Assembly (NCBI GenBank): GCA_038316385.1
Contig: JBBQAN010000007.1
Span: 75,735 to 139,734 of the forward strand
Length of the DNA: 64,000 bases
Reading direction: 5' to 3'
Source of the DNA: SZAS-103 sp038316385
Lineage (GTDB): Bacteria; Pseudomonadota; Gammaproteobacteria; Xanthomonadales; Xanthomonadaceae
Each line of letters begins with the position of its first letter. The first letter of the stretch is position 1. The position numbers were made by a program, and so were the translations under genes. Below are positions 35,041 to 44,223 of this stretch, one piece after another. The notes under the pieces were generated by a model, which was given only the letters and a program-made list of their open reading frames with translations, was not told where the DNA came from and did not search any database.

Positions 35041-38000
35041 ATGCGCGCAGGTTCGGTCTGGTCATTCGATTCCATTGGATCGCGCACGTGTATCGCGTCG
35101 CTGCTGATCGCGCTCGCCTTGCTCGGCGGCTGCAAACGCAGCGCCGAATCGGTGCCGGCGGTGCAGGGCGCGATGCCGACGCAGGGAATCGATGCGCGCA
35201 CGGTGCCGAAAGGTTTTGCGTTGTTGTCGGCGTATCCGGACAGCAAGTCCGAGCAACTCGCGATCGCGCTCGAGTTCACCCGACCGATCGTCGGTTCGCA
35301 GAATTTCGACAGTCTTGTCAGCGTGACCGATGCGAATGGCGCAGTGGTGAAGGGAAGCTGGTCGCTTGAAGAGAACAACAAGGTATTGCGTTTCCCGTAC
35401 GTGCAGCCGGCGCTGAAATACACGGTGAAGATCGACGGCAAGCTTGCCGCCGCAGATGGCAACACCCTCGGTCACGACATCACCCAGGAGGTCTATACTG
35501 GCCCGCTTGATCCGGTCGTCGGCTTCGCATCGCAGGGCAGCGTGTTGCCTGCGCGCGATTCACGCGGCTTGCCGGTGGTGTCGGTCAACGTGCCGGAAGT
35601 CGATGTGGAATTCTTTCGCGTGCAGGACAAGAAGCTCTCGACCTTCTATTCGCAATACCAGCGCGGCGGGCAGAAGGATAGCTACGAGCTTGATGAGGAC
35701 TACGACAAGCACACACCAATCTCAAAGATGGCCGACTCGGTCTATCTCAATCGCTTCGTGCTCGGCGGCAAGGAGAACGAGCGAGTGCTCACTTATCTGC
35801 CGATCCAGACCATCGATGAATTGAACAAGCCCGGCCTGTATTTCGCCGTGATGAAACCCGCAGGGCATTTCAAGAACGGTTACCAGACCGCGTTGTTCTA
35901 CGTCAGCGACATCGGCCTGCACGCGCGCGCGTACAAGGACAAGATGTTCGTGCATACCGCGTCGCTGCAAACCGGTGCGGCGATTCCCGGGGTCGAATTG
36001 CAGGTGCTCGACAAGTCCGGCGAACCCGTCGTCAAGGCGAAGACGGATGACGCGGGCAACGCATTGATTGCCTACACGCTCGACAGCACGCAGGTCATGG
36101 TCGCGCGCCATGGCAGCGACACCTCGTTGCTGCCGTTCAACCAGCCCGCGCTGGATTTGTCCGAATTCGAAGTCGCCGGTCGCAAGCAGGCATGGTTCGA
36201 CGTGTTCTCGTGGTCGGGACGCGATCTGTATCGCCCGGGTGAAACCGTGCGGTTGTCGGCATTGATGCGTGATTACGACGGCAAATCCATCAAGCCACAG
36301 CCACTGTTTCTTGTGCTCAAGCAACCCGACGGGAAGGAGTTCCTGAAGACCAGACTCGATCCGCAAACGCTCGGTTATTACGCATGGACGTATGTGATGC
36401 CGTTCGATGCGCCGACCGGCCGCTGGCAAGTCGAATTCCGTGCGACGCCGGACGGCAAGGATGTCGTCGATGCGTTCACCTTGCGCATCGAGGAGTTTCT
36501 GCCCGAACGTATGAAGCTCGACCTCGATGCAGCGCAGACCGTCGTGCATTCGGGCGAGCCGCTGAAACTCAAGGCGACCGCCGCGTATCTGTATGGCGCG
36601 CCTGCAGACGGCAATCGTTTCACCGCGCGGCTCGCGGTGAGTCCGGATCAGCATCCGTTCGCAGGAAATGCGGCCGATGCCAGCAAGGCGAATGCGACCA
36701 AGGCTGCCATCGGCAATGCCGATGCGTACAAGGGCTGGTTCTTCGGCGATCCAACGATCGCGTTGCCGAAGGATGCGAAAGAGATCATCGATGAGAAATT
36801 CGACGATAAGGGCGTGTATGCGCAGGACATCGCGTTGCCAGCTGAAGCTGCCGCTGCCAAAGCGCCGGTTTCGATCGTCGTTTCCGGAAGCGTTTATGAA
36901 ACCGGTGGGCGCACGGTGACACGCACGCTCAAGCGCACGTTGTGGCCGGCGAACACGCTGGTCGGCGTGCGTCCGCTGTTCGACGACAAGGACGGCGCAT
37001 CGCCGAACGGCAATGCAGGCTTCGAGATCATTCGCGTGGATGCGAGCGGCAAGCGCGTGCCGGCGAGCGGATTGAAAGTCAATCTCGTACGCGAACATCG
37101 CGACTACATCTGGCGCTGGAGCGACAACGCGTGGGATTACGATTTCACCAGCCGCTTCGACACCATCACCACCAGGACTGTCGATGTTTCGGCAAGCACC
37201 AGCGCAAAAGTCGATTTCCCGGTGGAGTGGGGCGAGTACCGGCTGGAAGTGCTTGATTCCGAAACTGGCCTGACCAGTCGCTATCCGTTCAAGGCAGGCT
37301 GGAGTTGGAACGACCAGAACCGCGGACTTGATGCGCGTCCCGACAAGGTCAAGCTCGCGCTCGACAAGACCTCGTACAAGGCTGGCGACACGTTGAAGGT
37401 CACCATCACGCCGCCGCAACCAGGCAAAGGTTTGCTGCTAGTCGAGAGCGATCATTTGCTGACGACGATGATGATCGATGCTAAGTCAGGAGCGACGTTC
37501 GAGATTCCGGTCACCGCCGATTGGGAACGCCATGATGTCTATATCACTGTGCTGGTGTTCCGCGGCGGCTCCGCAACTGAAAAAACCACGCCGGCGCGCG
37601 CAGTCGGCGTTGCCCACGTGCCGATGGGTCGCGCCGATCGCGAAGTAAAAGTCACCCTCAGCGCACCGCAACAGATGCTGCCCGAACGCCAGTTGCCGGT
37701 GACGATCAAGGCGCCGCAACTCGCGGGCAAGCAGGCTTATGTCACCGTTTCGGCGGTCGATGTCGGCATTCTCAACATCACCCGTTTCCCGGTACCCGAT
37801 CCGATCGCGTATTTCTTCTCACCACGCCGGCTCGGCATTGATGCATACGACATCTATGGGCGTGTGATCGAGAGCTTCGAAGGCGGTACCGCAAAGTTGC
37901 GCTTCGGCGGCGACCAGGCGCTCGGCCCGTTGCCGCAGGCGCGACGCCCCACCGCGCACGTGCAGACGGTGGATCTGTTCGCAGGGCCAGTTGCGCTCGA

Positions 38001-40032
38001 TGCCTCCGGCGTTGCGGTGGTTCCGGTGACGGTGCCGGATTTCAACGGAACGTTGCGCGTCTCCGCAGTCGTGTATTCAGCCGATCGGTACGGCAAGGCC
38101 GATGCAGAAACGCTGGTGCGTGCGCCAGTCGTCGCCGAAGTCAGCGCGCCGCGCGCATTGGCTCCGGGCGACGCGAGCACGCTCACGCTCGACTTGCAGA
38201 ACTTCACCGGTGCCAGTCATGAGTTCACGGTCAGTGCGACGGCGACTGCGCCGTTGAAACTCGATGGCGCGTCGCGCAAGGTCACCTTAAAGGATGGCGC
38301 GAAGACCACATTGAACTTCCCGTTGACCGCGTTGCCTGGCAATTCGGTCGGCAAATACAGCATCCTCGCTGTCACCGACGGTTATCGCGTCGAACGCCAC
38401 TTCGAGGTTGCGGTGCGTCCGGCATGGCCGGCAATCGTGCGTTCGCGCATGATCGCTCTGGACAAGCTTGCGCCGATCACCATCGACAGCAGCGATGCGG
38501 TCGGCATGATGACCGACTCGGTCAACGTGCGAATGACGTTGACAGCGTTGCCGCCGCTGCCTTTCGCGAGTGCGTTGCAAGGCCTGCTCGATTATCCCTA
38601 CGGCTGTATCGAGCAGACCACGAGCAAAGGCTACGCATCGCTGCTGCTCGACAAGGACACCGCGCGCAAGCTCGGCATCACCGGGCTCGACGACGCAACG
38701 CGCAAGCAACGCATGGAAGGTGCGTTCGGGCGCATCGCTTCGATGCAGATTCCATCCGGCCACTTCTCGTTCTGGGGCGGCGACAGCGAAGCAGTGCCAC
38801 AGATGACACCGTTCGTCGTCGAGTTCCTGCTGGATGCGCGCGACGGCGGATTCGCGGTTCCCGATGGCGTGTTGCAGAAAGCGCTGGAGCGCCTCGGCGA
38901 CGACCTGCTCACCGGCGGCGAGAAGTATTACAGCTACGAACACGCCGATGCCTTGAAGTTCGCAAACAACGCCTACGCGGGTTACGTGCTCGCGCGCGTG
39001 AATCGCGCACCACTCGGCACGCTGCGCGCGTTGTACGACAACGAACGCAGCAAGGCGTTGACGCCGCTGCCGTTGGTGCAACTCGGCATCGCGCTCGACC
39101 TGATGGGCGATCACGCACGCGGCCAGAAGGCGGTCGCGGAAGGTTTCGCGATGAAATCCAAGCGTCCGTGGTATCTCGGCGATTACGGATCGGACATCAG
39201 CGATCTCGCGCGCATGGTCACGCTGACCCATCGCTTCAAGATGGTCAAGCCCGAGTACGATGCGCGCGTCCTTGCGCTTGCACGCGACGTGAAAAGCAAA
39301 ACTGACGAACGCTGGATGTGGCTCAGCACGCAGGATCAGATCGCGCTGGCTGCACTCGGCAAGGCGCTCATAACCGATTCGGATGCGCGCGTTGCCGGCA
39401 CGCTGTCGGTTGCTGGCAACACGGAGACGATCGCGCCTCAAAGCATCTTCAGCCGCAGTTTCGATGCTGCTGCGTTGCGCCAGGGAGTGCGCTTCAATCC
39501 CGAGGGCAAACCGCCGCTGTATGGATTGATCGATGTCGCTGGCGTGCCATCAAGCGCGCCGATGCCGGATGACAAGCGCATCAGTGTCGTGCGCACTTAC
39601 TACACGACCGACGGCAAGGAATGGAAAGGCGGCGTGTTGAAGGAGGGCGATGCATTGATCGTCGGGCTTGCGATCGCATCGCGCGAAAAAGTGCCCGACG
39701 CATTAATCGTCGACCTGCTTCCAGCGGGCGTTGAAATCGAGAATTTCAACCTCGGCGACGCCAAGCAGTGGGCCGATATCGTAGTCGATGGCATCACCTT
39801 GACCGAGCGCAGTTCCGCGGCCACGGTGAAACACGAAGAGTTCCGCGACGATCGCTATGTCGCCGCGCTGTCGCTCGACAAAGGCGACAACGCGCATGTG
39901 TACTACCTCGTGCGTGCGGTGACGCCGGGCACCTACAGCGTGCCGCCACCGCTCGTGCAGGACATGTACCGTCCGCAGATTCGCGGCATCGGCAAATCCA
40001 CGCCGGCGAGCATCAAGGTGATCCAGCCCTGA
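35041..40032 (+). CDS. yfhM: Bacterial alpha-2-macroglobulin lipoprotein (YfhM type)
   Basis: A 1663-residue periplasmic protease trap, anchored by a lipobox LLGGC with Cys31 as lipid-modified residue. Macroglobulin-type beta domains fill the first part; the bait region and a thioester domain follow. The thioester motif is intact as GCIEQ (Cys1189, Gln1192), so it is the thioester-forming class. The gene ends nine bases before pbpC, the standard partner: A2M and PBP1C are thought to act together when the outer membrane is breached, trapping invading proteases while the cell wall is repaired. The ATG at 35041 has a GGGGGAG seven bases upstream; an earlier in-frame ATG at 34975 is rejected because it displaces the signal peptide. 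Confidence 0.95.
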   Translation: MRAGSVWSFDSIGSRTCIASLLIALALLGGCKRSAESVPAVQGAMPTQGIDARTVPKGFALLSAYPDSKSEQLAIALEFTRPIVGSQNFDSLVSVTDANGAVVKGSWSLEENNKVLRFPYVQPALKYTVKIDGKLAAADGNTLGHDITQEVYTGPLDPVVGFASQGSVLPARDSRGLPVVSVNVPEVDVEFFRVQDKKLSTFYSQYQRGGQKDSYELDEDYDKHTPISKMADSVYLNRFVLGGKENERVLTYLPIQTIDELNKPGLYFAVMKPAGHFKNGYQTALFYVSDIGLHARAYKDKMFVHTASLQTGAAIPGVELQVLDKSGEPVVKAKTDDAGNALIAYTLDSTQVMVARHGSDTSLLPFNQPALDLSEFEVAGRKQAWFDVFSWSGRDLYRPGETVRLSALMRDYDGKSIKPQPLFLVLKQPDGKEFLKTRLDPQTLGYYAWTYVMPFDAPTGRWQVEFRATPDGKDVVDAFTLRIEEFLPERMKLDLDAAQTVVHSGEPLKLKATAAYLYGAPADGNRFTARLAVSPDQHPFAGNAADASKANATKAAIGNADAYKGWFFGDPTIALPKDAKEIIDEKFDDKGVYAQDIALPAEAAAAKAPVSIVVSGSVYETGGRTVTRTLKRTLWPANTLVGVRPLFDDKDGASPNGNAGFEIIRVDASGKRVPASGLKVNLVREHRDYIWRWSDNAWDYDFTSRFDTITTRTVDVSASTSAKVDFPVEWGEYRLEVLDSETGLTSRYPFKAGWSWNDQNRGLDARPDKVKLALDKTSYKAGDTLKVTITPPQPGKGLLLVESDHLLTTMMIDAKSGATFEIPVTADWERHDVYITVLVFRGGSATEKTTPARAVGVAHVPMGRADREVKVTLSAPQQMLPERQLPVTIKAPQLAGKQAYVTVSAVDVGILNITRFPVPDPIAYFFSPRRLGIDAYDIYGRVIESFEGGTAKLRFGGDQALGPLPQARRPTAHVQTVDLFAGPVALDASGVAVVPVTVPDFNGTLRVSAVVYSADRYGKADAETLVRAPVVAEVSAPRALAPGDASTLTLDLQNFTGASHEFTVSATATAPLKLDGASRKVTLKDGAKTTLNFPLTALPGNSVGKYSILAVTDGYRVERHFEVAVRPAWPAIVRSRMIALDKLAPITIDSSDAVGMMTDSVNVRMTLTALPPLPFASALQGLLDYPYGCIEQTTSKGYASLLLDKDTARKLGITGLDDATRKQRMEGAFGRIASMQIPSGHFSFWGGDSEAVPQMTPFVVEFLLDARDGGFAVPDGVLQKALERLGDDLLTGGEKYYSYEHADALKFANNAYAGYVLARVNRAPLGTLRALYDNERSKALTPLPLVQLGIALDLMGDHARGQKAVAEGFAMKSKRPWYLGDYGSDISDLARMVTLTHRFKMVKPEYDARVLALARDVKSKTDERWMWLSTQDQIALAALGKALITDSDARVAGTLSVAGNTETIAPQSIFSRSFDAAALRQGVRFNPEGKPPLYGLIDVAGVPSSAPMPDDKRISVVRTYYTTDGKEWKGGVLKEGDALIVGLAIASREKVPDALIVDLLPAGVEIENFNLGDAKQWADIVVDGITLTERSSAATVKHEEFRDDRYVAALSLDKGDNAHVYYLVRAVTPGTYSVPPPLVQDMYRPQIRGIGKSTPASIKVIQP

Positions 40033-40040
40033 GCGCACGC

Positions 40041-42386
40041 GTGCGTCGCTGGATCAGGCGCAGCGCGTGGTGTTTCCTCGCGCTGCTGCTGATCCTGCTC
40101 GCGTTCGATCGCCTGTATCCATTGCCATTGCCGGATGCGGGCGATGCGAGCGTGATCGTGGTTGCGCGCGATGGCACGCCGCTGCGCGCGTTCGCGAACC
40201 ACGAAGGCATCTGGCGTTATCCGATCACGCCGGAGCAGGTCTCGCCGCTATACACGCAGGCCCTGCTGACCTACGAAGACCGCTGGTTCTGGCGACACCC
40301 CGGTGTGAACCCATTCGCGCTCGCACGTGCGGGTGTGCAATGGATGCGCAACCGCCGCGTTGTGTCCGGCGGTTCGACGCTGACGATGCAGGTTGCCCGC
40401 ATCATCGATCCGCCCGCCACAAACGATCGCAGCATCGGCGCTAAAATCCAGCAGATTCTTCGCGCATTCCAGCTTGAAGCTCATTTAAGCAAGCGCGACA
40501 TCCTCACGCTGTATCTCAATCACGCGCCATTCGGCGGCACCATTCAGGGCGTCGAAGCCGCGAGTTGGGCGTATCTCGGGAAATCATCGCACCAACTCTC
40601 GCATGCCGAGGCCGCACTGCTTGCGGTGCTTCCGCAAATGCCAAGCCGGTTGCGTCCGGATCGCCACGCGGAAATCGCACGCATCGCGCGCGACAAATTG
40701 CTCAAGCGCATGGCCGACCTGCACGTATGGACACAAGCCGAAGTCGCCGATGCGCGCGTCGAATCGGTGATCACGCGCCGTCTCAAACAACCGATGTCCG
40801 CAGCGCTGCTCGCCGAGCGCCTGCGCGAACAGACGCCGCGCATGCAGCGTATCGTCACCACCATCGACGCCGACTTGCAGCGCGCACTGGAAGCGCGCGT
40901 GACTGCATATTTCGCGAGTCTGCCGGAACGCACTTCGGCGGCGCTGCTGGTGGTGGACAATACGACGCTGGAAGCGCGCGCCTACGTCGGTTCGGTCGCG
41001 TTCGGCGACATTCCACGCCTCGGCCACGTGGACATGGTGCGCGCATGGCGTTCGCCGGGTTCGACGCTGAAGCCATTTTTGTACGGGCTCGCGCTCGACG
41101 ATGGCCTGATCCATTCCGAAAGTCTGCTCGTCGATGCGCCGCAGTCGTTCGGCGATTACCGACCGGGAAATTTCGACACCACGTTCAATGGGCCGGTCGG
41201 CGCGGCCGAGGCGTTGCGGTTGTCGTTGAACGTGCCTGCGGTGGATCTGCTCGATCGCATTAATCCGGTGCGCTTCGCAGCGCGGCTCGCGAATGCAGGC
41301 GTCGTGCTGAAGCTGCCGCGCGGCGCACAACCGAATCTGTCGATCATTCTCGGCGGCGATGGCGTGACCCTGGAAGACCTCGTCGGCGCGTACACCGCGC
41401 TGCATCGCGACGGCATCGCCGGACGCGTGCGCTTGCGGCCGGACGCACCACATACCGATCGCATGCTGCTGTCGCCTGGAGCGGCGTGGATCGTCAAGAC
41501 AATCCTCGATGCGAATCCGCGTCCAGGTTCACGCGCAGATACGTTCGATCCCGGATTCGGCCCGCGCGTCGCGTGGAAGACAGGAACGAGTTACGGCTTC
41601 CGCGATGCATGGGCAATCGGCGGAACCCAGCGCTATAGCGTCGGCGTATGGGTCGGGCGGCCCGATGGAACGCCGCTGCCTGGCCAGTACGGCGCAATCA
41701 CGGCATTGCCTTTGTTTTTCCAGATCATCGACAGTTTGCCGCGCAGTGCCGCCGACTCCATCGCAAAACCGCCGCCGGCGAGTGTGCGCAGCGCCGATAC
41801 CTGCTGGCCACTCGGTCTGGCGTTCGATCGTTCGCATCCTGAATTGTGCGCACGCAAGATGTCCGCGTGGGTGCTCAATAACGAAATTCCGCCAACGCTA
41901 CCGGAACGCCGCACGCGCTTATGGAGCGCCGGACGGATGCCATTGCGCGTGGATGCGACAACCGGTGAACGCTTGAGCGCGACCTGCACGAAGGCGCACG
42001 TCGTGCGCGATACAGGCATCGCACGCTGGCCCGCGCTTGCGTCGCCGTGGTTGTCGGCGGCCGAGCGCCAACGTTCCGCGATTCCGCCACTTGCGAAGGA
42101 TTGCGAACCAGATGGACTCGACGCGACCGCGTCGCTGCAAATCGAAGGCGTCGCCGACCATGCGACCGTCGCGCGCGCACCGAACAGTCCGACGCCGGTA
42201 CGCTTGTCGCTACGCGCACTCGGTGCGGCGGGGCGCGTGATGTGGATGGTCAATGGACGCTTGCAGGGCGAGACGATGAGTGGGCGCTCGTTCGTGCACG
42301 ACTATCCGGATGCAGGCATGCAAACGGTGACGGCGATGGCGGAGACGGGGGCTTGGACGCAGATTGGGTTTCGGGTGTTGCGGTAA
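40041..42386 (+). CDS. pbpC: Penicillin-binding protein 1C
   Basis: A bifunctional peptidoglycan glycosyltransferase/transpeptidase-like protein of 781 residues. One membrane anchor (about residues 8-24) is followed by the GT51 domain with the catalytic Glu in YEDRWFWRHPG (Glu79), then a transpeptidase domain with SxxK (Ser341-Lys344 in GSTLKPF), SxN (LSLNVPA) and KTG (Lys513 in WKTGTSYG). A C-terminal PBP1C-specific domain of about 150 residues ends the protein. The start is GTG at 40041, nine bases after the yfhM stop; the frame is open further upstream but overlaps yfhM. Confidence 0.93.
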   Translation: MRRWIRRSAWCFLALLLILLAFDRLYPLPLPDAGDASVIVVARDGTPLRAFANHEGIWRYPITPEQVSPLYTQALLTYEDRWFWRHPGVNPFALARAGVQWMRNRRVVSGGSTLTMQVARIIDPPATNDRSIGAKIQQILRAFQLEAHLSKRDILTLYLNHAPFGGTIQGVEAASWAYLGKSSHQLSHAEAALLAVLPQMPSRLRPDRHAEIARIARDKLLKRMADLHVWTQAEVADARVESVITRRLKQPMSAALLAERLREQTPRMQRIVTTIDADLQRALEARVTAYFASLPERTSAALLVVDNTTLEARAYVGSVAFGDIPRLGHVDMVRAWRSPGSTLKPFLYGLALDDGLIHSESLLVDAPQSFGDYRPGNFDTTFNGPVGAAEALRLSLNVPAVDLLDRINPVRFAARLANAGVVLKLPRGAQPNLSIILGGDGVTLEDLVGAYTALHRDGIAGRVRLRPDAPHTDRMLLSPGAAWIVKTILDANPRPGSRADTFDPGFGPRVAWKTGTSYGFRDAWAIGGTQRYSVGVWVGRPDGTPLPGQYGAITALPLFFQIIDSLPRSAADSIAKPPPASVRSADTCWPLGLAFDRSHPELCARKMSAWVLNNEIPPTLPERRTRLWSAGRMPLRVDATTGERLSATCTKAHVVRDTGIARWPALASPWLSAAERQRSAIPPLAKDCEPDGLDATASLQIEGVADHATVARAPNSPTPVRLSLRALGAAGRVMWMVNGRLQGETMSGRSFVHDYPDAGMQTVTAMAETGAWTQIGFRVLR

Positions 42387-42389
42387 TAC

Positions 42390-42406
42390 GCGCTTGAGCG
42401 CTGTTT
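42390..42406 (+). terminator. Weak terminator-like hairpin after pbpC
   Basis: GCGCTTGAGCGC (a short palindrome) followed by TGTTTTA, four bases after the pbpC stop codon. The stem is only five base pairs with a two-base turn, so termination here is doubtful. Confidence 0.25.
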
Positions 42407-42846
42407 TACTCTTGGCTCTTGCGCCGTAAAGCGAGCCGAGCACCGGAAGCAAGGGCGGGAGCAAGGCCCGCATGTTTGAGCGCATGGATGCGCGAGTTCG
42501 GGCCGGCCCGTTCTTGCTGAGGAGCGCAGGGTACCGGAACAGCTTCATCGTTCCGGTGAGCGTCCGGCGTAAATGGTTTTGGTTACTTTTCCCGAAAGAA
42601 AAGTGATTCGCGCGCGCAGCGCGTGAAAGCTTTGCTTTTCGAGGTTGTCAAGGCGACACCACGCGAGCCGACAATCGATCTGTTTCGGCCCATCCGGGCC
42701 TCACCAGATTCGCCCGGCCCGGACAACTATGTCCGGTCGCTGATCGCCGCGCGTGCTGCCATTGGCAGCTCGCATACGCTTGGAGTTCATCGCAAGCAAG
42801 CGTCCTTGCGTTACCTTCCGGCCAGCATATCCATGTGCTGGCGTTC
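42407..42846. repeat. Intergenic region resembling a dispersed xanthomonad repeat; no gene seen
   Basis: This gap of about 440 bases has no credible coding sequence on either strand. Several phrases match, by memory, a non-coding element scattered through xanthomonad and related genomes: GCATGTTTGAGCGCATGG, GAGTTCGGGCCGGCCCG, AGGAGCGCAGGG, and GGTTACTTTTC facing GAAAAGTGA. The last pair forms an inverted repeat (ACTTTTC 42585-42591, GAAAAGT 42598-42604). Only one copy lies in this window, so repeat status cannot be shown from it alone. Confidence 0.45.
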
Positions 42847-42883
42847 GCTGACGCGCGAGGCAGTGCCTCGCGAACGCGTCAGC
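42847..42883 (-). terminator. Large stem-loop directly after the ferritin-like gene
   Basis: On the minus strand a 9-bp stem GCTGACGCG/CGCGTCAGC encloses a second palindrome CGAGGCACTGCCTCG, with a TTCG bulge between. It begins right after the stop codon at 42884. There is no T-run after it, so factor-independent termination is uncertain, but mRNA 3'-end protection is likely. Confidence 0.45.
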
Positions 42884-43474
42884 TCACCCCCATTCGCCCT
42901 CCAGCCAATCCGACAACTCGTCGGCATGTTCTTCCTCGACTGCCAGGATGCTCTCGAGGACGCGCTTGGTGGTGGTGTCCTTGTCGCCGATGTAGGCGAT
43001 CATTTCCTTGTAGCTGTCGATCGCGATGCGTTCGGCGACGAGGTTTTCCTTGATCATGTCGCGCAGGTTGGAGCCCTTGACGTATTCGGAATGGCTGCGC
43101 GATGTGAGCCCGGCGGGATCCATGTTCGGCTCGCCATTGAGTTGCACGATGCGTTTGGCGAGCCAGTCGGCGTGTTCCTGTTCTTCGTTGGAATGCACCA
43201 TGAACTCGGCAGCGACTGCGTCGGCGTGAATGCCGCTGGCGACGAAATGGTGGTAGCGATAACGCAGCACACAGACGATTTCGGTCGCGAGCGCTTCGTT
43301 GAGCAGTTTGATCACGGTTTTGCGATCGCCGAGATAGCCGTCGGTCACCGCGCCGTCATCGATATGCTGGCGCGCGCGGGCGCGCAGGGTTTTCACGTCG
43401 GTAAGAAATGGCTGATCGTTCGAATCGGTTTTGGCCGGCCTGGCGCTTTTGCTGACGGCGGGCTTCTTGCTCAT
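42884..43474 (-). CDS. Ferritin-like (bacterioferritin-related) di-iron protein
   Basis: A 196-residue four-helix ferritin-like protein with a Lys/Ser-rich N-terminal tail of about 25 residues. Metal-ligand motifs are visible in order: Glu in NEALATEIVCVLRYRYHHF (helix A), EEQEHADW (helix B), ENLVAERIAIDSYKE (helix C) and VEEEHADEL (helix D). It aligns with bacterioferritin, but the position of the heme-ligating Met52 holds Gln (NEEQEHAD against IDEMKHAD), so it probably does not bind heme. Role: iron storage or oxidative-stress protection. AAGGA lies eight bases before the ATG. The peroxiredoxin gene is 69 bases upstream on the same strand. Confidence 0.82.
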   Translation of the reverse strand: MSKKPAVSKSARPAKTDSNDQPFLTDVKTLRARARQHIDDGAVTDGYLGDRKTVIKLLNEALATEIVCVLRYRYHHFVASGIHADAVAAEFMVHSNEEQEHADWLAKRIVQLNGEPNMDPAGLTSRSHSEYVKGSNLRDMIKENLVAERIAIDSYKEMIAYIGDKDTTTKRVLESILAVEEEHADELSDWLEGEWG

Positions 43475-43543
43475 CGTTGTGTCCTTGGTTGATGGTTGAG
43501 TAGGACGGATAGAATCGAAGGCGATGCGATCGATGGAGATGGA

Positions 43544-44026
43544 TCAGGCGAGCGCGGACAGAACGTGCTCGGCGCTGGAGACCTTGAACTCGCCCGGCGC
43601 TTCGATGAACAACTGTTTGACGACGCCGTCTTCGGCGTACAGCGCGAAACGTTTCGAACGTTTGCCCAGTCCGAATGCGCTGCCGTCCATTTCCATTCCC
43701 AGTGCGTCGGTCAATGCGCCGTTGCCGTCGGCAAGCATCGCGATGCCGTGTTCCGGCACATTCTGGTGTTTCGCCCACGCGTCCATCACGAACGCATCAT
43801 TGACCGCCATGCAAGCGACGTCGATGCCCTTTGCCTTGAAGTCGTCGAGGTGTTGGACGAAGCCTGGCAGGTGCTTGGCCGAGCAGGTTGGCGTGAACGC
43901 GCCGGGCACGGAGAACAAAACCACGTTCTTGCCGCCGAACACGTCGTCGGTATTGACGGACTGGACGCCATCCTTGAGGACGTTGAACACTGCATTTGGA
44001 ATACGTTCGCCGATCTGGATACTCAT
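43544..44026 (-). CDS. Peroxiredoxin 5-family thiol peroxidase
   Basis: A 160-residue peroxiredoxin. The peroxidatic Cys48 is in PGAFTPTCSAKHLPGF, the Prx5/AhpC-TSA family signature. Cys72 (DVACMAV) is the only other cysteine. The C-terminal resolving cysteine of human Prx5 appears replaced by Ser in KVSSAEHV, so it would work as a 1-Cys enzyme relying on glutathione/glutaredoxin or another thiol. The ATG at 44026 has a GAGGG upstream. Together with the ferritin-like gene downstream it forms a likely peroxide/iron-stress unit, divergent from the cochaperone gene. Confidence 0.88.
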   Translation of the reverse strand: MSIQIGERIPNAVFNVLKDGVQSVNTDDVFGGKNVVLFSVPGAFTPTCSAKHLPGFVQHLDDFKAKGIDVACMAVNDAFVMDAWAKHQNVPEHGIAMLADGNGALTDALGMEMDGSAFGLGKRSKRFALYAEDGVVKQLFIEAPGEFKVSSAEHVLSALA

Positions 44027-44223
44027 GTGTCGCCCTCGTTTGGAAATGTCGATTCTAGCCCGCGAATGTTCATATCATGTTATGGCCGTGCGACGACGGA
44101 TGCGTCGTTCGGTGCGCAATCCGTTCCGATCGATACGATTCGATCCGGCGGGCTTGATCGCACGCCTCGAAGGCCGCATCTTGGGCATGCGGCCGGAGTT
44201 GCCGCATTGCAATGGGAGGCACG

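Noticed and set aside
35722..37419. 565-codon open frame antisense to the alpha-2-macroglobulin gene
   Set aside because: No domain or start signal; the macroglobulin reading is continuous with a thioester motif.
39768..40040. Upstream extension of pbpC inside yfhM
   Set aside because: The extension has no signal or anchor character and overlaps 265 bases of yfhM; GTG at 40041 gives a normal anchor.
42623..43492. Plus-strand open frame over the 42.6 kb gap and antisense to the ferritin-like gene
   Set aside because: Its second half mirrors the ferritin-like gene and the first half has no ribosome-binding site or motif.
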